Below are positions 52,403 through 61,757 of a DNA stretch of 64,000 nucleotides, piece by piece. The DNA comes from Nitrospiraceae bacterium (GTDB lineage: Bacteria; Nitrospirota; Nitrospiria; Nitrospirales; UBA8639): positions 310,001-374,000 of the forward strand of contig JACKFE010000001.1 in NCBI GenBank assembly GCA_020632635.1, given 5' to 3'. The notes under the pieces were generated by a model. It was given only the letters and a program-made list of their open reading frames with translations, had not been told where the DNA came from and did no database searches. The translations under genes and the position numbers were made by a program. The first letter of the stretch is position 1. Every line of letters starts with the position of its first letter.

Positions 52403-53419
52403 CTATTGTGCCGGGCTGAGGAGAACAATATGCTGCGTCCCGTCACGAGCAATACCGATCCCGGCAATTTGGTTGCTATTATTGATACAACAGGGACTAA
52501 TGGACTCCCACTTTGTCCCTTGGGTCAACATGGTTCTAAGGTCTTGCATGGTCCCATCACGATAGAGAAACCCTTGAGATCCGCTCTTTCCAACAATGTA
52601 TCCTGATTGATTGATATCCAATGCCATGCTCGCTTCCCCATCTATTAAAGAGCCCAAGTTTGTCATGTTTCCATCCGAATAGAGAAACGCATATTCCTGA
52701 TTGGATCCCGCTACCCTGGCGACGCCAACAACCTGTCCCCGGTCATTAATCCCATTGGCTCTACTTTCCGTGCCGCCAAGCGTGCCCAAATCTATCATCT
52801 GATCTTGCATATATACGAAGGCATGAGTTTCATCCTGGTAGGTACTGGAATACCCAACGACTTGCCCATGGTTATTGATCGCCGTGGCAACACTTTCCTT
52901 GCCGCCAAGCGTACCTAAATCCGTTAGTTTCCGCCCACGATAGAGAAAGGCATGCCTTTCAGAAGGAGCTTTCATTTGGCCCTCCACCACCGGAATGAGT
53001 GTATACCATCCAACGATCACACTCGCATCATTGACTGCCAGAGCCATACCGGGCGGGTTGGCAAAGAGTGAAATATCAATAAATTTTCCATCCACGAAAA
53101 TAAAGGCCGCCCGTCCGATGTTGCCAACGAGTTGAGCCATGGCGTTAATACCCATAATCCGACATCCCACACCGCCACACGCGCCAAAATCGATCACTCT
53201 TTTCCCATCAAACCACCAACCGTGGTTTCTCGTCATGCTTATGGGTATCGTTCCGACAATTTGCCCTTCATTGTTGACATCTTCTACCGTCCCCCCGGCC
53301 ATTATTTCCCCGATATCCCGTACGGTATACAGTTCTCCGGCACTGACCTCAGCATGCGAAAACAGAGCAATACCGAAAATCAGAAGTGAGGCGACAATCT
53401 TTTCGACATGCATAATCAT
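52403..53419 (-). CDS. Secreted HAF-repeat protein
   Basis: The 338-residue product has a signal peptide (IVASLLIFGIALFSHAEV) and multiple repeats of the HAF type: HAFLYRGRKLTDLGTLGG, HAFVYMQDQMIDLGTLGG, and related units ending GxVVG or GxIVG. The repeats form a beta-propeller-like fold and are typical of secreted proteins of unknown function. I start at ATG 53419 (MIMHVEK) with AAGGA nine bases upstream. Confidence 0.9.
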   Translation of the reverse strand: MIMHVEKIVASLLIFGIALFSHAEVSAGELYTVRDIGEIMAGGTVEDVNNEGQIVGTIPISMTRNHGWWFDGKRVIDFGACGGVGCRIMGINAMAQLVGNIGRAAFIFVDGKFIDISLFANPPGMALAVNDASVIVGWYTLIPVVEGQMKAPSERHAFLYRGRKLTDLGTLGGKESVATAINNHGQVVGYSSTYQDETHAFVYMQDQMIDLGTLGGTESRANGINDRGQVVGVARVAGSNQEYAFLYSDGNMTNLGSLIDGEASMALDINQSGYIVGKSGSQGFLYRDGTMQDLRTMLTQGTKWESISPCCINNSNQIAGIGIARDGTQHIVLLSPAQ

Positions 53420-53563
53420 TTTTCGCATTCCTTCCAATCGGCAATGTTTATGTATTGCGAAGAGTGAGTTTTCATAAGCAAGCAGAAAAATCCATTTCTT
53501 TCAGTCGCCTCTACCCAGGCAACGTGAGATCATTCTGGATTTCCCTATCTTGAAACCAGCCTA

Positions 53564-54316
53564 TCATCTTTGTTCCACGGGCATGGACACGCTAATCGCC
53601 CCAGCCAAGTCTCCTTCATGCGCACCCTCCTTGGGAAAGCCGGAGATATCCACCTGACCGGCGGGTTCCCCATGACACTGCAAACAATCAGGACCGTAAT
53701 AGATAGGGATGAGGAGTCGAAGGGTGTTTTCCCCTTTGGGCATTTCACTAATCGTCACGAATTGACTTGGTTGCGTCAACAACCGATGCAACACAGCCGC
53801 TTCATAGGCATCCGGAGCATTCTTGGGATTTCGAGGCTGAAGCGTCGTCTGCTTCAACCGAATACCCGTTTTAGCTGAGAACCGCTCAGAAACGCGGGTA
53901 CCAAAAATGGCCGGAATGAAATTCTTATACTCGACTCCTGCCTGGTTAATAACGGGTTGCGCCTCTTTGACAACCTCCTTGCTTGTTTGCCGCAATTCCC
54001 CTAGCAGTTCGGTCACCTTTCCCGGCAAATGGGCCAGCGCGGGCTTGGTGAGATCAACACCGGTGCGGGTACGAAACTCTCCAATCAGCTGTCGTTCAAA
54101 TTCTTCTGGACCAAAGCCCTTATCCCCCTTGTTGGGATCGTTGATCAGCGCTTGATTTCGATCGATGACCACACGCCCCGCACTCAGAAGCATGCCAATC
54201 AGACGAGAGGCTTCCTCTGCCCGAAAAGCTGGCAGGTTCACTCCCGCCAATGGATTCGATGAAAGAAACAGAGTGAGCATAGCCACGACTACCAATATTC
54301 GTCCGTAATGCATCAT
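53564..54316 (-). CDS. DUF3365-domain protein with single c-type heme site (Tll0287-like)
   Basis: The 250-residue exported protein has an N-terminal signal-type segment (ILVVVAMLTLFLSSNPLAG). Its DUF3365-type body includes PAFRAEEASRLIGML and FIPAIFGTRVSERFS, and a single CLQCH heme c motif stands near residue 212. Such proteins are soluble or membrane-bound cytochromes with a PAS-like fold; electron partner unknown. It lies downstream of the SbtB-like gene on the same strand with 173 bases between. Confidence 0.88.
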   Translation of the reverse strand: MMHYGRILVVVAMLTLFLSSNPLAGVNLPAFRAEEASRLIGMLLSAGRVVIDRNQALINDPNKGDKGFGPEEFERQLIGEFRTRTGVDLTKPALAHLPGKVTELLGELRQTSKEVVKEAQPVINQAGVEYKNFIPAIFGTRVSERFSAKTGIRLKQTTLQPRNPKNAPDAYEAAVLHRLLTQPSQFVTISEMPKGENTLRLLIPIYYGPDCLQCHGEPAGQVDISGFPKEGAHEGDLAGAISVSMPVEQR

Positions 54317-54489
54317 ATGATTCTCCTCTTACTTCCCACAGGTAAAGGGCTGACCGTTTTAGTGCCTTCTCCTCCCCAGGTGAAGTCTACCTTAGGCGTG
54401 TTTAATAAGATTCACTGATCATCGCATCCCTTTAGCTGAGATCCGCATGCCCCTTCAATCCATGACCATTGCGTCCCGCCAAGAACCAG

Positions 54490-54786
54490 TTAGGGCCTTA
54501 TGACGTCAACCTCATGGCGAAAAGTCGTAATGGCATAATGGGGCTCTAGGGATTGCTCAATGGCTTCGAAGATCTTGTGGGCAATGGCCTGGGAGACCAC
54601 CAACAGCATCTTGGTCGTCTGATCACTTTCAAATTGTCCAGCCCGGCAACCATGCGTGCCAAACCCTTCCGCCACTGATTCGATCGTGTAGCCCGTCGCC
54701 CCCGCCTGCAGAACAAGTTCTTTAAGGCTCGGCACCAAAACACTTTCGGTAATAATGGTTACCAGAATGGCCTTAACTACCGGCAT
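54490..54786 (-). CDS. PII-like protein, SbtB-like
   Basis: The 98-residue protein shows the PII-like fold pattern. It has a first strand VKAILVTIITESVL, a helix ending AGATGYT (shared with SbtB), a T-loop region (FGTHGCRAGQFESD) and KMLLVVSQAIAHKIFEAI. SbtB binds adenyl nucleotides and regulates SbtA in cyanobacteria; here the T-loop is short and the C-terminal CGPDGC redox loop is absent. It follows sbtA with 142 bases between. AGGAGGTGGAGC precedes the ATG. Function is inferred from gene context. Confidence 0.85.
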   Translation of the reverse strand: MPVVKAILVTIITESVLVPSLKELVLQAGATGYTIESVAEGFGTHGCRAGQFESDQTTKMLLVVSQAIAHKIFEAIEQSLEPHYAITTFRHEVDVIRP

Positions 54787-54928
54787 GCTCCACCTCCTCA
54801 GTATTCTACGTTCTCGCGGTTACAAGATAATGCCAATCTACAGAGTCCTCTTGTTTCCATTTCTTCTGTGAGGACCAATCATCTGGCCAGATCAGCATTG
54901 CGTTCCTTTTCCCTCACGCTGCCTACCG

Positions 54929-56134
54929 CTATCCCACTGGCATGGCTCTGGTGATCGCCGTCGCGATCATAATGTAAACAGGGATACCGATTGTCACGTT
55001 ATAGGAAAACGTCAAGCCTAATGATGCGGCCAAGGGCAACGTGGGACTCGCTTCCGGAATGGCCAGCCGTTGCACTGCGGGGACCGCGATGTATGATGCC
55101 GCTCCACACAACACGGCAAAGAGAGCATATGTCCCCAATTCGAATGGAACCCCAAGGAACATGCTATAGCCATGGGCCACGACAATACCAAACGCAGCAA
55201 AGATATTGGGGGCAATAAGACCAAACAGAATAAAAGAGGGCCCAGCATGTGTAAGGTCTTGGAGTCGTCTGCTCGCGGTCATGCCCATTTCCAACAAAAA
55301 TAAGGATAAGATTCCGTGGAACAGAGCGACAAAAAATCGATCATCCACCTCTGTGACCTTGACCCCTTGCAGCCGGCCGATAAATCCGATCAAAATTCCT
55401 CCAAACAGCAAATACAATCCCGGGTTGAGGAATATTTCATGCAGCACCTTTTTATTAAAGATACTGTGGGATGACGGATAATCTGCCGCCGCCGCGGCTC
55501 CCAGCGACTGGGCTGCCGCCATAGGAACCTGCCTCGGCTTCTCGTGTTCAACGTGATCATCCTCACCCTCAGAGACGGACACCACCGGTTTACGGGCGTA
55601 GGGATCATACCCTGGCTCCCCGGGCATATTCCCAAGGACATCCAACTTACCAGAGGCACGAAGGCGCGAGACGATATAGAGAGCAACTAGACAACCAGGT
55701 ATTTCCATTACAGCCAGCAAAACCGGCATATAAGCGGCAAAAGCAATATTCGCTGCCGCAAGCACGCCAAGACATGTCACAAACGTCCCCGCAGAGTCAG
55801 ACCCGTAATATCCTGCCACGGTCGCGGCATCAATTTGTCGCAACCTCGTCTGCCTGAGTACTAAATACGCGGCAATACCAATAACCAAGTTGGTAAAAAA
55901 TCCAATCACCATGAATCCAAGGGCATGCTCCAATTCGGCTAGGGAAAGCGAAGCTAACTCTTCTCCCCCGTGCCAGCCAATGGCGATAAGAAGATAAATC
56001 GTTAACCCCTTATAGAGTACATGGGGAAATTCAAACGGGACTTTGAGAAGAGGAACCAAAAAGCCCAGATAGAAAAAGAGCAACAACGGTTTAAACAAGT
56101 TATGAGTAAAGTTATAGATGAATTCCTCAAACAT
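54929..56134 (-). CDS. sbtA: SbtA-like sodium-dependent bicarbonate transporter
   Basis: The 401-residue inner-membrane protein has about ten hydrophobic helices in two halves. Helix motifs include GYYGSDSAGTFVTCL and ASYIAVPAVQRLAIPEASP, with a cytoplasmic loop of about 60 residues rich in Glu and Pro (VSVSEGEDDHVEHEKPRQ). This is the SbtA/DUF897 family that carries bicarbonate into the cell. A start at ATG 56134 (MFEEFIY) has AAAGGAGG upstream. It is paired with an SbtB-like gene, so together they are likely a regulated inorganic-carbon uptake module. Confidence 0.92.
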   Translation of the reverse strand: MFEEFIYNFTHNLFKPLLLFFYLGFLVPLLKVPFEFPHVLYKGLTIYLLIAIGWHGGEELASLSLAELEHALGFMVIGFFTNLVIGIAAYLVLRQTRLRQIDAATVAGYYGSDSAGTFVTCLGVLAAANIAFAAYMPVLLAVMEIPGCLVALYIVSRLRASGKLDVLGNMPGEPGYDPYARKPVVSVSEGEDDHVEHEKPRQVPMAAAQSLGAAAAADYPSSHSIFNKKVLHEIFLNPGLYLLFGGILIGFIGRLQGVKVTEVDDRFFVALFHGILSLFLLEMGMTASRRLQDLTHAGPSFILFGLIAPNIFAAFGIVVAHGYSMFLGVPFELGTYALFAVLCGAASYIAVPAVQRLAIPEASPTLPLAASLGLTFSYNVTIGIPVYIMIATAITRAMPVG

Positions 56135-57118
56135 AGATGCCTCCTTTAACGATAAAATCTGCCCGAGACCCATTGGCAGTCCCTTCATCGACAACCATGC
56201 CTCCAACTCCAATAGAATGGATATACGAGTAAGTGGGTCGGCATATTTCCAGAGAATGTTCTGACATGTACCAAGGTGGCGATTTCATTTCAGTCCTTGT
56301 GAAAAAATTAATTGTTATCTCATTGCCTCCGTGACATTTAATTTCCAAAGTCGTTGTGCAAAATTGGTTCCCTCGCGATTCATTCAAAGGACACACTGAG
56401 CAAACCCCTTTCATTTCCCATGAAATACCGTCGTCTGAATAAATGACTATGCACATGCATTGAAGATGCGTCGCCCCAGACCTGAGCGAAAACGCAACTC
56501 CCGCACTGTTCGGAATCACAAACAATGAAGAAGAGATCAATGAAAATTAGATTGATGAAAAATTTTCAAGCAATTCTCATTCAATGAGTAAATACGAGGC
56601 ATGAACATTGGAGAATTTTTGAGTGGAGAGTTAGGCGCACACACTTCGCAAACAGAAAAGAAATTTCTCGCAGACCTCATCGCGTGAGTCTTTTGGGCAT
56701 AAGTTGTCATAACTGAGTCTATCGCCCAACACCGTTTCCACCAAAAGACCCAGAAAAAATATCTTGTTAGAGTCCACTTTCATGCATTGGCCTGCCATGA
56801 CTTCAAATATCAAACATCCTCATTAGGGAAGATTGCTCCCTACGCCATAGGTCAGACGGGAAATCTTTCCCAGGATGAGGGAAAATTCAATGTATTGATT
56901 CTACGAAAGGAAATCATTGTCGGCGGAAAACACCAAACCAGGTTCTACATCACTATCGGTGCGAAGAAGGACCATTTCCGAGATAACCAGTTTTCCCTTT
57001 TCAAAGCCTGGTTGATCCGCTCCCGGCCTGGAACATCTAGCACACGTCCCAACACCCTTCCGACATTGCCCTGCCTCCCGTGAAATAAACTCGCCCATGT
57101 TTCGGGTATAGTGGGGAT
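56135..57118. other. Long intergenic stretch before SLT-like gene
   Basis: About 980 bases with no well-supported gene. A minus-strand frame (56127-56540) opens with TTG, has no ribosome site and ends 8 bases into sbtA; it is discussed under rejected items. The promoter of sbtA should lie in the left part and that of the SLT-like gene in the right part, but I saw no clear motif. Confidence 0.45.
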
Positions 57119-58012
57119 ATGAGAGTAAAAACGACTCCTCGAACGCCGAAGACTCCCCTGCGACGAAAGAAAAGGAAAAGTCGTTTGACAGCCTCCCCCC
57201 TCTGGACCCTCGTGCACCAAGGCCGGCGGGTATTCCACGCCCTATTGAAAACCCTGCGTTCAGCTCCGCCAATCGTCCGTGTCGTCGTCATACCGAGCCT
57301 CTTTTTCCTTTTCTGGCTTGGCATTAATTGGGCTTATCACACGTTTCATAAACCTACAGAGGTCCTCTTTCCCTTAGACCGGTCACTCAATAAGACCCCT
57401 ATTCAGACCTGGAGAGAATACGAACCCCTCTTTCGGGAACATGCCACCAGCACCATCACTCCAGAGTTTTTAGCCGCCTTGGCACAAGTGGAGGGAGGAG
57501 GAAATCCGGTGGCACGAACGTACTGGCGATGGGAATGGGGATGGAATCCTTTGGAGTGGTACCAACCAGCCTCAAGCGCAGTGGGAATGTATCAGATCAC
57601 CGACGGCACCTTCCGAGAGGCGGCACAGTACTGCATCCATGACCATGTGGTTGTGGAAGACGGCCCTTGGCATGAGTGGGGAACCTGCTGGTTCAACCGC
57701 TTCTACACGCGTGTCCTTCCCAGCCATGCCATCGAGTTAACTGCTGCCCTCCTGGACCGGCGGGTTACGCAAGCTCTCGAGTCCAAACAGCGGCACAATG
57801 CCTCGCTGGAGCAAAAACAGAATTTGGCTGCCGTGATTCACCTGTGTGGGTTTGGAGTCGGCCAGGCCTATACCGCCCACAGGTTTCGATTACCCCCTCA
57901 TCAACAGTGCGGCACCCATAATGTGCGCGATTACCTGGGACAGGTAAATTCGCTGAAATATGAATTTTCCAAGCCGGCAGCAGGTGATAAGACGCTCCGA
58001 CGGAGTCACTAG
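57119..58012 (+). CDS. Membrane-anchored lytic transglycosylase-like protein
   Basis: The 297-residue protein has a basic N-terminus, one membrane helix (VVVIPSLFFLFWLGINW) near residue 60 and a C-terminal domain that begins FLAALAQVEGGGNPVARTY and contains SSAVGMYQITDGTFREA. The latter resembles the transglycosylase SLT fold, with a Glu in a VEGGGNP turn standing in the place of the catalytic Glu. Four Cys appear in the rest. Its ribosome site is weak. It is convergent with the O-methyltransferase gene. Confidence 0.75.
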   Translation: MRVKTTPRTPKTPLRRKKRKSRLTASPLWTLVHQGRRVFHALLKTLRSAPPIVRVVVIPSLFFLFWLGINWAYHTFHKPTEVLFPLDRSLNKTPIQTWREYEPLFREHATSTITPEFLAALAQVEGGGNPVARTYWRWEWGWNPLEWYQPASSAVGMYQITDGTFREAAQYCIHDHVVVEDGPWHEWGTCWFNRFYTRVLPSHAIELTAALLDRRVTQALESKQRHNASLEQKQNLAAVIHLCGFGVGQAYTAHRFRLPPHQQCGTHNVRDYLGQVNSLKYEFSKPAAGDKTLRRSH

Positions 58013-58028
58013 ACCCGGATCGCACTTC

Positions 58029-58715
58029 CTACTGAACCTGCTGCTGCGCGGCCTGAATCGCTGCTTGGCCCCATGCACGCGGTTTAATCACTAAAATCCC
58101 ATCTCGAATCGTCACTAAGACCGCCGATACCCGGGAATCGGCCCGCACCATCCGGTTCAGCTCCTGAATGATAGCTGTGTTGGAATCCGGCGGCGGACTT
58201 TTTAACACCTCTCCGCCCCATAAGACGTTGTCAATGAGAATGACCCCTCGTTCAGCAATCAAGTCCAGAGCCCGGTGATAATAGTTCACATAGTTCACCT
58301 TATCCGCATCGATAAAAATGAGGTCGAACGGACCCGATATGGCTTGAAGCGTTTCAAGGGCCGGGGCCAGACGGAGATGGATTTTGGCCCCATGCGGACT
58401 CTGTCGCCAATAGCGCATGGCCAATGCGGTCGAATCGGAATCGATATCACAAGTGATGACTTGTCCATCATCAGGCAGACTCTCTGCAAAGCAGAGGGCG
58501 CTATACCCGGTGAACGTACCGATTTCCAGCACCCGCCTGGCTCCCACGCTCAGCGCCATGATTTGTAAAAATGCCCCTTCCAACGGCCCCACGACCATTT
58601 GCGGGCATTCCATGGTCAGGTTGGTTTCTTCACGCAACCGACGGCGAACCTCCGATTCCGATGCCGAATGGGCTTCGGCATAGGCCTCGATTTCGGGCAT
58701 CACGAATGGTTTCAT
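58029..58715 (-). CDS. O-methyltransferase family 3 (class I SAM)
   Basis: The 228-residue protein has the SAM motifs VLEIGTFTGYSALCFAESLP, VITCDIDSD and DLIFIDADKVNYVNYYHRAL, and the metal-site motif LIDNVLWGGEV. These are the marks of caffeoyl-CoA-type, cation-dependent O-methyltransferases. Substrate unknown. I start at the ATG 58715 (MKPFVMPEIEAY) with AAAGGAG upstream; the longer frame adds a non-conserved leader. Confidence 0.92.
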   Translation of the reverse strand: MKPFVMPEIEAYAEAHSASESEVRRRLREETNLTMECPQMVVGPLEGAFLQIMALSVGARRVLEIGTFTGYSALCFAESLPDDGQVITCDIDSDSTALAMRYWRQSPHGAKIHLRLAPALETLQAISGPFDLIFIDADKVNYVNYYHRALDLIAERGVILIDNVLWGGEVLKSPPPDSNTAIIQELNRMVRADSRVSAVLVTIRDGILVIKPRAWGQAAIQAAQQQVQ

Positions 58716-58900
58716 TCTCGCTCCTTTCTCTGAGGCAATAATTAAAAGAGCCATTCTCCTCTCCCACCCTCTGATCTCGCAAGTTGTTTTCAATGACCTG
58801 TTGTTTCCTCGTCCCGTTTTATTGCCAATCCTTGAATATCTGCCGTACAGTGCGCGAGATGACACGCGGAATTTTCTCATTTTGAAAAAGGAACCGGCTC

Positions 58901-60436
58901 ATGTCAGACTCCACAGCGCTTGAACTCCTGAAAACCAAACTTCGTTCTATTCATCATTTGCACGATGCGGCAGCCCTGCTGTCTTGGGATCAGGAAACTT
59001 ATATGCCCACCGGCGGCGGTGCGATTCGGGCCGAGCAATTAGCCACGCTGCAAACTCTGGCACACGATCAATTTGTCTCAGCGGACACGGAAGCCTTATT
59101 GATTGCACTGCTCGATACTTCCAGCGGTGCCATTCTCCCGGAACAGGCCGCCTCTTTGGATGCGGCCTCTCAAGCCTTGCTTCGTGAAACCTGGCGGGAT
59201 TTTTCACGGGCGAAGAAACTGCCCTCGACGTTTGTGAATGAACTGGAGCGGGAATGTTCGCTGGCCCAACAAGTTTGGGTAAAGGCTCGGAAGACGAATG
59301 ATTTTCAGTTGTTTCTTCCCAATCTGGAGCGGTTGGTGGAGTTAAAACGGCGGGAAGCGGATTATCTGGGCTTTACCGATTCACCGTACAACGCGCTGTT
59401 GGACACCTATGAGCCTGGCGCCACGGTCGCTCAACTCAAGCCTCTCTTTCACACGTTGCGTACCGAGTTGGTCCGGCTCCTGGATCAGATTCGACAATCT
59501 CCGGTACACCCGCAGACAAGCCTGATGACGCAATCCTATAACACGGATCAACAGGTGGAATTTGGCCGATTGGTGCTGACCCATATGGGCTATGACTTTC
59601 AACGGGGACGGTTGGACCTCTCCGCCCATCCCTTCACAACCGCATTTCATCCGACCGATGTGCGTGTCACCACGCGGGTGTTTGAACGAGACCTCCCGTC
59701 CTGTCTCTTCAGCTGTATCCATGAGGGAGGACACGGTCTCTACGATCAGGGATTGCCCCCATCACAGTACGGCACGCCATTGGGCGAGTCGATTTCATTG
59801 GGCATTCATGAAAGCCAATCCCGTTTATGGGAAAACGCCGTAGGCCGATCGCGTGAATTCTGGCAGTATTTTTATCCCAAACTTCAAGCACGTTTTCCGG
59901 AGCAACTCGGCTCGGTTCCGGAATCGGAATTTTATCTGGCCATCAATCGGGTCAGCCCGTCCTTGATCCGCGTGGAAGCCGATGAATTGACCTATAACCT
60001 GCACATCATGTTGCGGTTTGAAATTGAGCTGGATGTCATTGAAGGCCGCGTGATGATCGATGATCTGCCGGATGTGTGGAATGCCAAAATGCAAGACTAT
60101 CTCGGCATTATCCCCACCAGCGATGCGGATGGCGTGCTGCAAGACGTGCACTGGTCCCTGGGCGCCTTTGGATATTTCCCCACTTACACATTGGGAAATT
60201 TGTACGCCGCCATGCTGTTCCAGCAAGCCAAAATTGATCTCCCCCAGCTGGGACAGCATATGACCGAAGGAAATTTATTACCCTTAAAAAACTGGTTGAA
60301 TGATCGCGTCCATCGATGGGGGCGGCAATATTCCGCGTCGGATTTGATCAAACAGGTCACTGGCATGGCACTCACACCAGAGCCTTTTATCGACGGGTTG
60401 CGCGAAAAATTCGGCGCCTTATACCAATTGCCTTAA
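58901..60436 (+). CDS. Carboxypeptidase Taq (M32 metallopeptidase)
   Basis: The 511-residue protein has the zinc site HEGGHGLYDQG with downstream HESQSRLWEN providing the third ligand region, and starts LKTKLRSIHHLHDAAALLSWDQETYMP, typical of M32. It is a broad-specificity carboxypeptidase. AAAAAGG lies upstream of the ATG. Its stop overlaps the convergent Panacea-like gene by four bases. Confidence 0.97.
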   Translation: MSDSTALELLKTKLRSIHHLHDAAALLSWDQETYMPTGGGAIRAEQLATLQTLAHDQFVSADTEALLIALLDTSSGAILPEQAASLDAASQALLRETWRDFSRAKKLPSTFVNELERECSLAQQVWVKARKTNDFQLFLPNLERLVELKRREADYLGFTDSPYNALLDTYEPGATVAQLKPLFHTLRTELVRLLDQIRQSPVHPQTSLMTQSYNTDQQVEFGRLVLTHMGYDFQRGRLDLSAHPFTTAFHPTDVRVTTRVFERDLPSCLFSCIHEGGHGLYDQGLPPSQYGTPLGESISLGIHESQSRLWENAVGRSREFWQYFYPKLQARFPEQLGSVPESEFYLAINRVSPSLIRVEADELTYNLHIMLRFEIELDVIEGRVMIDDLPDVWNAKMQDYLGIIPTSDADGVLQDVHWSLGAFGYFPTYTLGNLYAAMLFQQAKIDLPQLGQHMTEGNLLPLKNWLNDRVHRWGRQYSASDLIKQVTGMALTPEPFIDGLREKFGALYQLP

Positions 60437-61005
60437 TACCCCATGGCGGCATTGAGCCGTTTGACTTGGGCAGGGGTTACCGTCAAGCTCCCACTGACTT
60501 CAATACGGGACGGCACCAGCATGATCGTATGAAAAGAAATATCTCGAATGGCTAATTTTTGTTCGGGGGAATCGGCCGGACACAACTCTACCGCTTCCAC
60601 CGCCTTGGTCATAGCCGTGGTATCCTGCACGCCATGCGTCCTAATCATGTTGTCCAAGATCTCGAAAATTTGCTGATTGATCTCGTTCGCCACCTGAATC
60701 TGTTCAACCAATGGGATCACCCCAAGTGCCTCATCTGACAAATCAAAGTTTGCCAGCCGCTCTTTCCGCCGAAGCAATAACAGATCATTATCGACATCTT
60801 TGCTGAAAGCCCCGTATGGGAAGCGGACAAATTCCCAGTTGAGCCCCTTCAGACCTTTTCCCAACATCTGCAATTCAGCCAGGAATAGCAGTTGTTGTAG
60901 CTTGACATCGCTCATTAATCCCCCATCCCCCTCCAATTGATCGAGAGCATGCAAGGTATAGATTAACAGGGCTCGATCGCCCGTCACTTCATGAGGTTTT
61001 CGCAT
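60433..61005 (-). CDS. Panacea/SocA-like helical protein
   Basis: The 190-residue protein has the family's central KLQQLLFLAELQMLGKG motif followed by LNWEFVRFPYGAFSKDV and a basic-helical stretch LLLLRRKERLANFDLSDEALG. This resembles the Panacea (SocA/DUF4065/YwgA-like) antitoxin-type domain, but the similarity is partial. No toxin is beside it. I start at ATG 61005 (MRKPHEV) with GGAG nine bases upstream. Divergent from fur. Confidence 0.65.
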   Translation of the reverse strand: MRKPHEVTGDRALLIYTLHALDQLEGDGGLMSDVKLQQLLFLAELQMLGKGLKGLNWEFVRFPYGAFSKDVDNDLLLLRRKERLANFDLSDEALGVIPLVEQIQVANEINQQIFEILDNMIRTHGVQDTTAMTKAVEAVELCPADSPEQKLAIRDISFHTIMLVPSRIEVSGSLTVTPAQVKRLNAAMGY

Positions 61006-61061
61006 AATGGACACTCCATTGATGACTGACACAGCACAGATGTTTTGATGAAAAAAATACC

Positions 61062-61090
61062 TTGACCAAATTCTGGCATTGGGGTTTAAT
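61062..61090 (+). promoter_or_regulatory. Predicted promoter of fur
   Basis: TTGACC (61062-61067), 17 bases, then TTTAAT (61085-61090), starting transcription about 25 bases before the ATG at 61122. The good spacing also shows that an upstream TTG start proposed for this frame is really the -35 box. Confidence 0.7.
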
Positions 61091-61121
61091 ACACCTTTTC
61101 ATCCGACGGGAACTGCCTGCC

Positions 61122-61550
61122 ATGGCTAAAGCCATCAAAGAACTCGAAATTCTTAAAACGCACCTTTCCAAACACAGCCTCAAGCTCACACGTCAGAGGG
61201 AATTGATTCTGACCACGTTCCTTAAAATGGAGCATGTGACGGCCGAGCAGTTATACCATATTCTGGCCAAGAAAGACCCCCATATCGGATTGGCTACCAT
61301 TTATCGGACACTCAAATTATTCTGCGAGACGGGACTGGCCCAGGAGCGCCATTTTGGGTCACAAACACAATTCGACAATGTTGCCCACAAAGGGCATCAC
61401 GATCACCTGATTTGCACAGGTTGCGGAAAAATTGTGGAGTTTCATAATTGCCAGATTGAAGATCTGCAGGAGGAAGTCGCCAAACGGAACGGCTTTACGA
61501 TCAAGACACACAAGCTGGAATTATACGGCCTCTGCAATACCTGCCAATAA
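61122..61550 (+). CDS. fur: Fur-family metal-dependent transcriptional regulator
   Basis: The 142-residue protein has a winged-helix N-terminus (LTRQRELILTTFL, GLATIYRTLKLFCE) and a metal-binding C-terminus: GHHDHLICTGCGKIVEF and CNTCQ, the structural zinc Cys pairs. It may regulate iron (Fur), zinc or peroxide responses; which, cannot be told. The start at 61122 is chosen because the promoter TTGACC/TTTAAT lies immediately upstream. It is divergent from the Panacea-like gene and is followed by a histidine-rich periplasmic protein gene. Confidence 0.95.
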   Translation: MAKAIKELEILKTHLSKHSLKLTRQRELILTTFLKMEHVTAEQLYHILAKKDPHIGLATIYRTLKLFCETGLAQERHFGSQTQFDNVAHKGHHDHLICTGCGKIVEFHNCQIEDLQEEVAKRNGFTIKTHKLELYGLCNTCQ

Positions 61551-61651
61551 CTATCAAATCGATTCGTCTCCTCGCTTTCTTCACATCCGGACTCTCATCA
61601 GCTGGCCTTTATGGGCAAGAATTTCCTGCTGCAAGTTTTGATTTCCTGTGT

Positions 61652-61657
61652 ATAATG
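61652..61657 (+). promoter_or_regulatory. Possible -10 box before the His-rich Spy-like gene
   Basis: TATAAT at 61652-61657 with no strong -35 match; it lies 100 bases upstream of the ATG at 61758. Confidence 0.3.
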
Positions 61658-61757
61658 ATAAGATGCCAATGGCTTTTATGAGAGAACGGGACGATGGTTG
61701 TACCATTCACTTTCCTACACAACGATGACGCTTACGTGTGAAAGGAGGCTTTCAATC

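Noticed and set aside
56127..56540. A 137-codon minus-strand frame overlapping the sbtA start
   Set aside because: It opens with TTG, has no ribosome site and its end crosses the sbtA ribosome site; the coupling-like overlap ATGTTTGA could be chance. I do not support it without homologues.
56631..56813. A 60-codon minus-strand frame near the SLT-like gene
   Set aside because: No ribosome site, no conserved pattern; treated as a chance ORF.
61062..61121. An upstream TTG start for the Fur-family gene
   Set aside because: The TTG is the first three bases of a TTGACC -35 box with correctly spaced TTTAAT, so it is promoter rather than coding.
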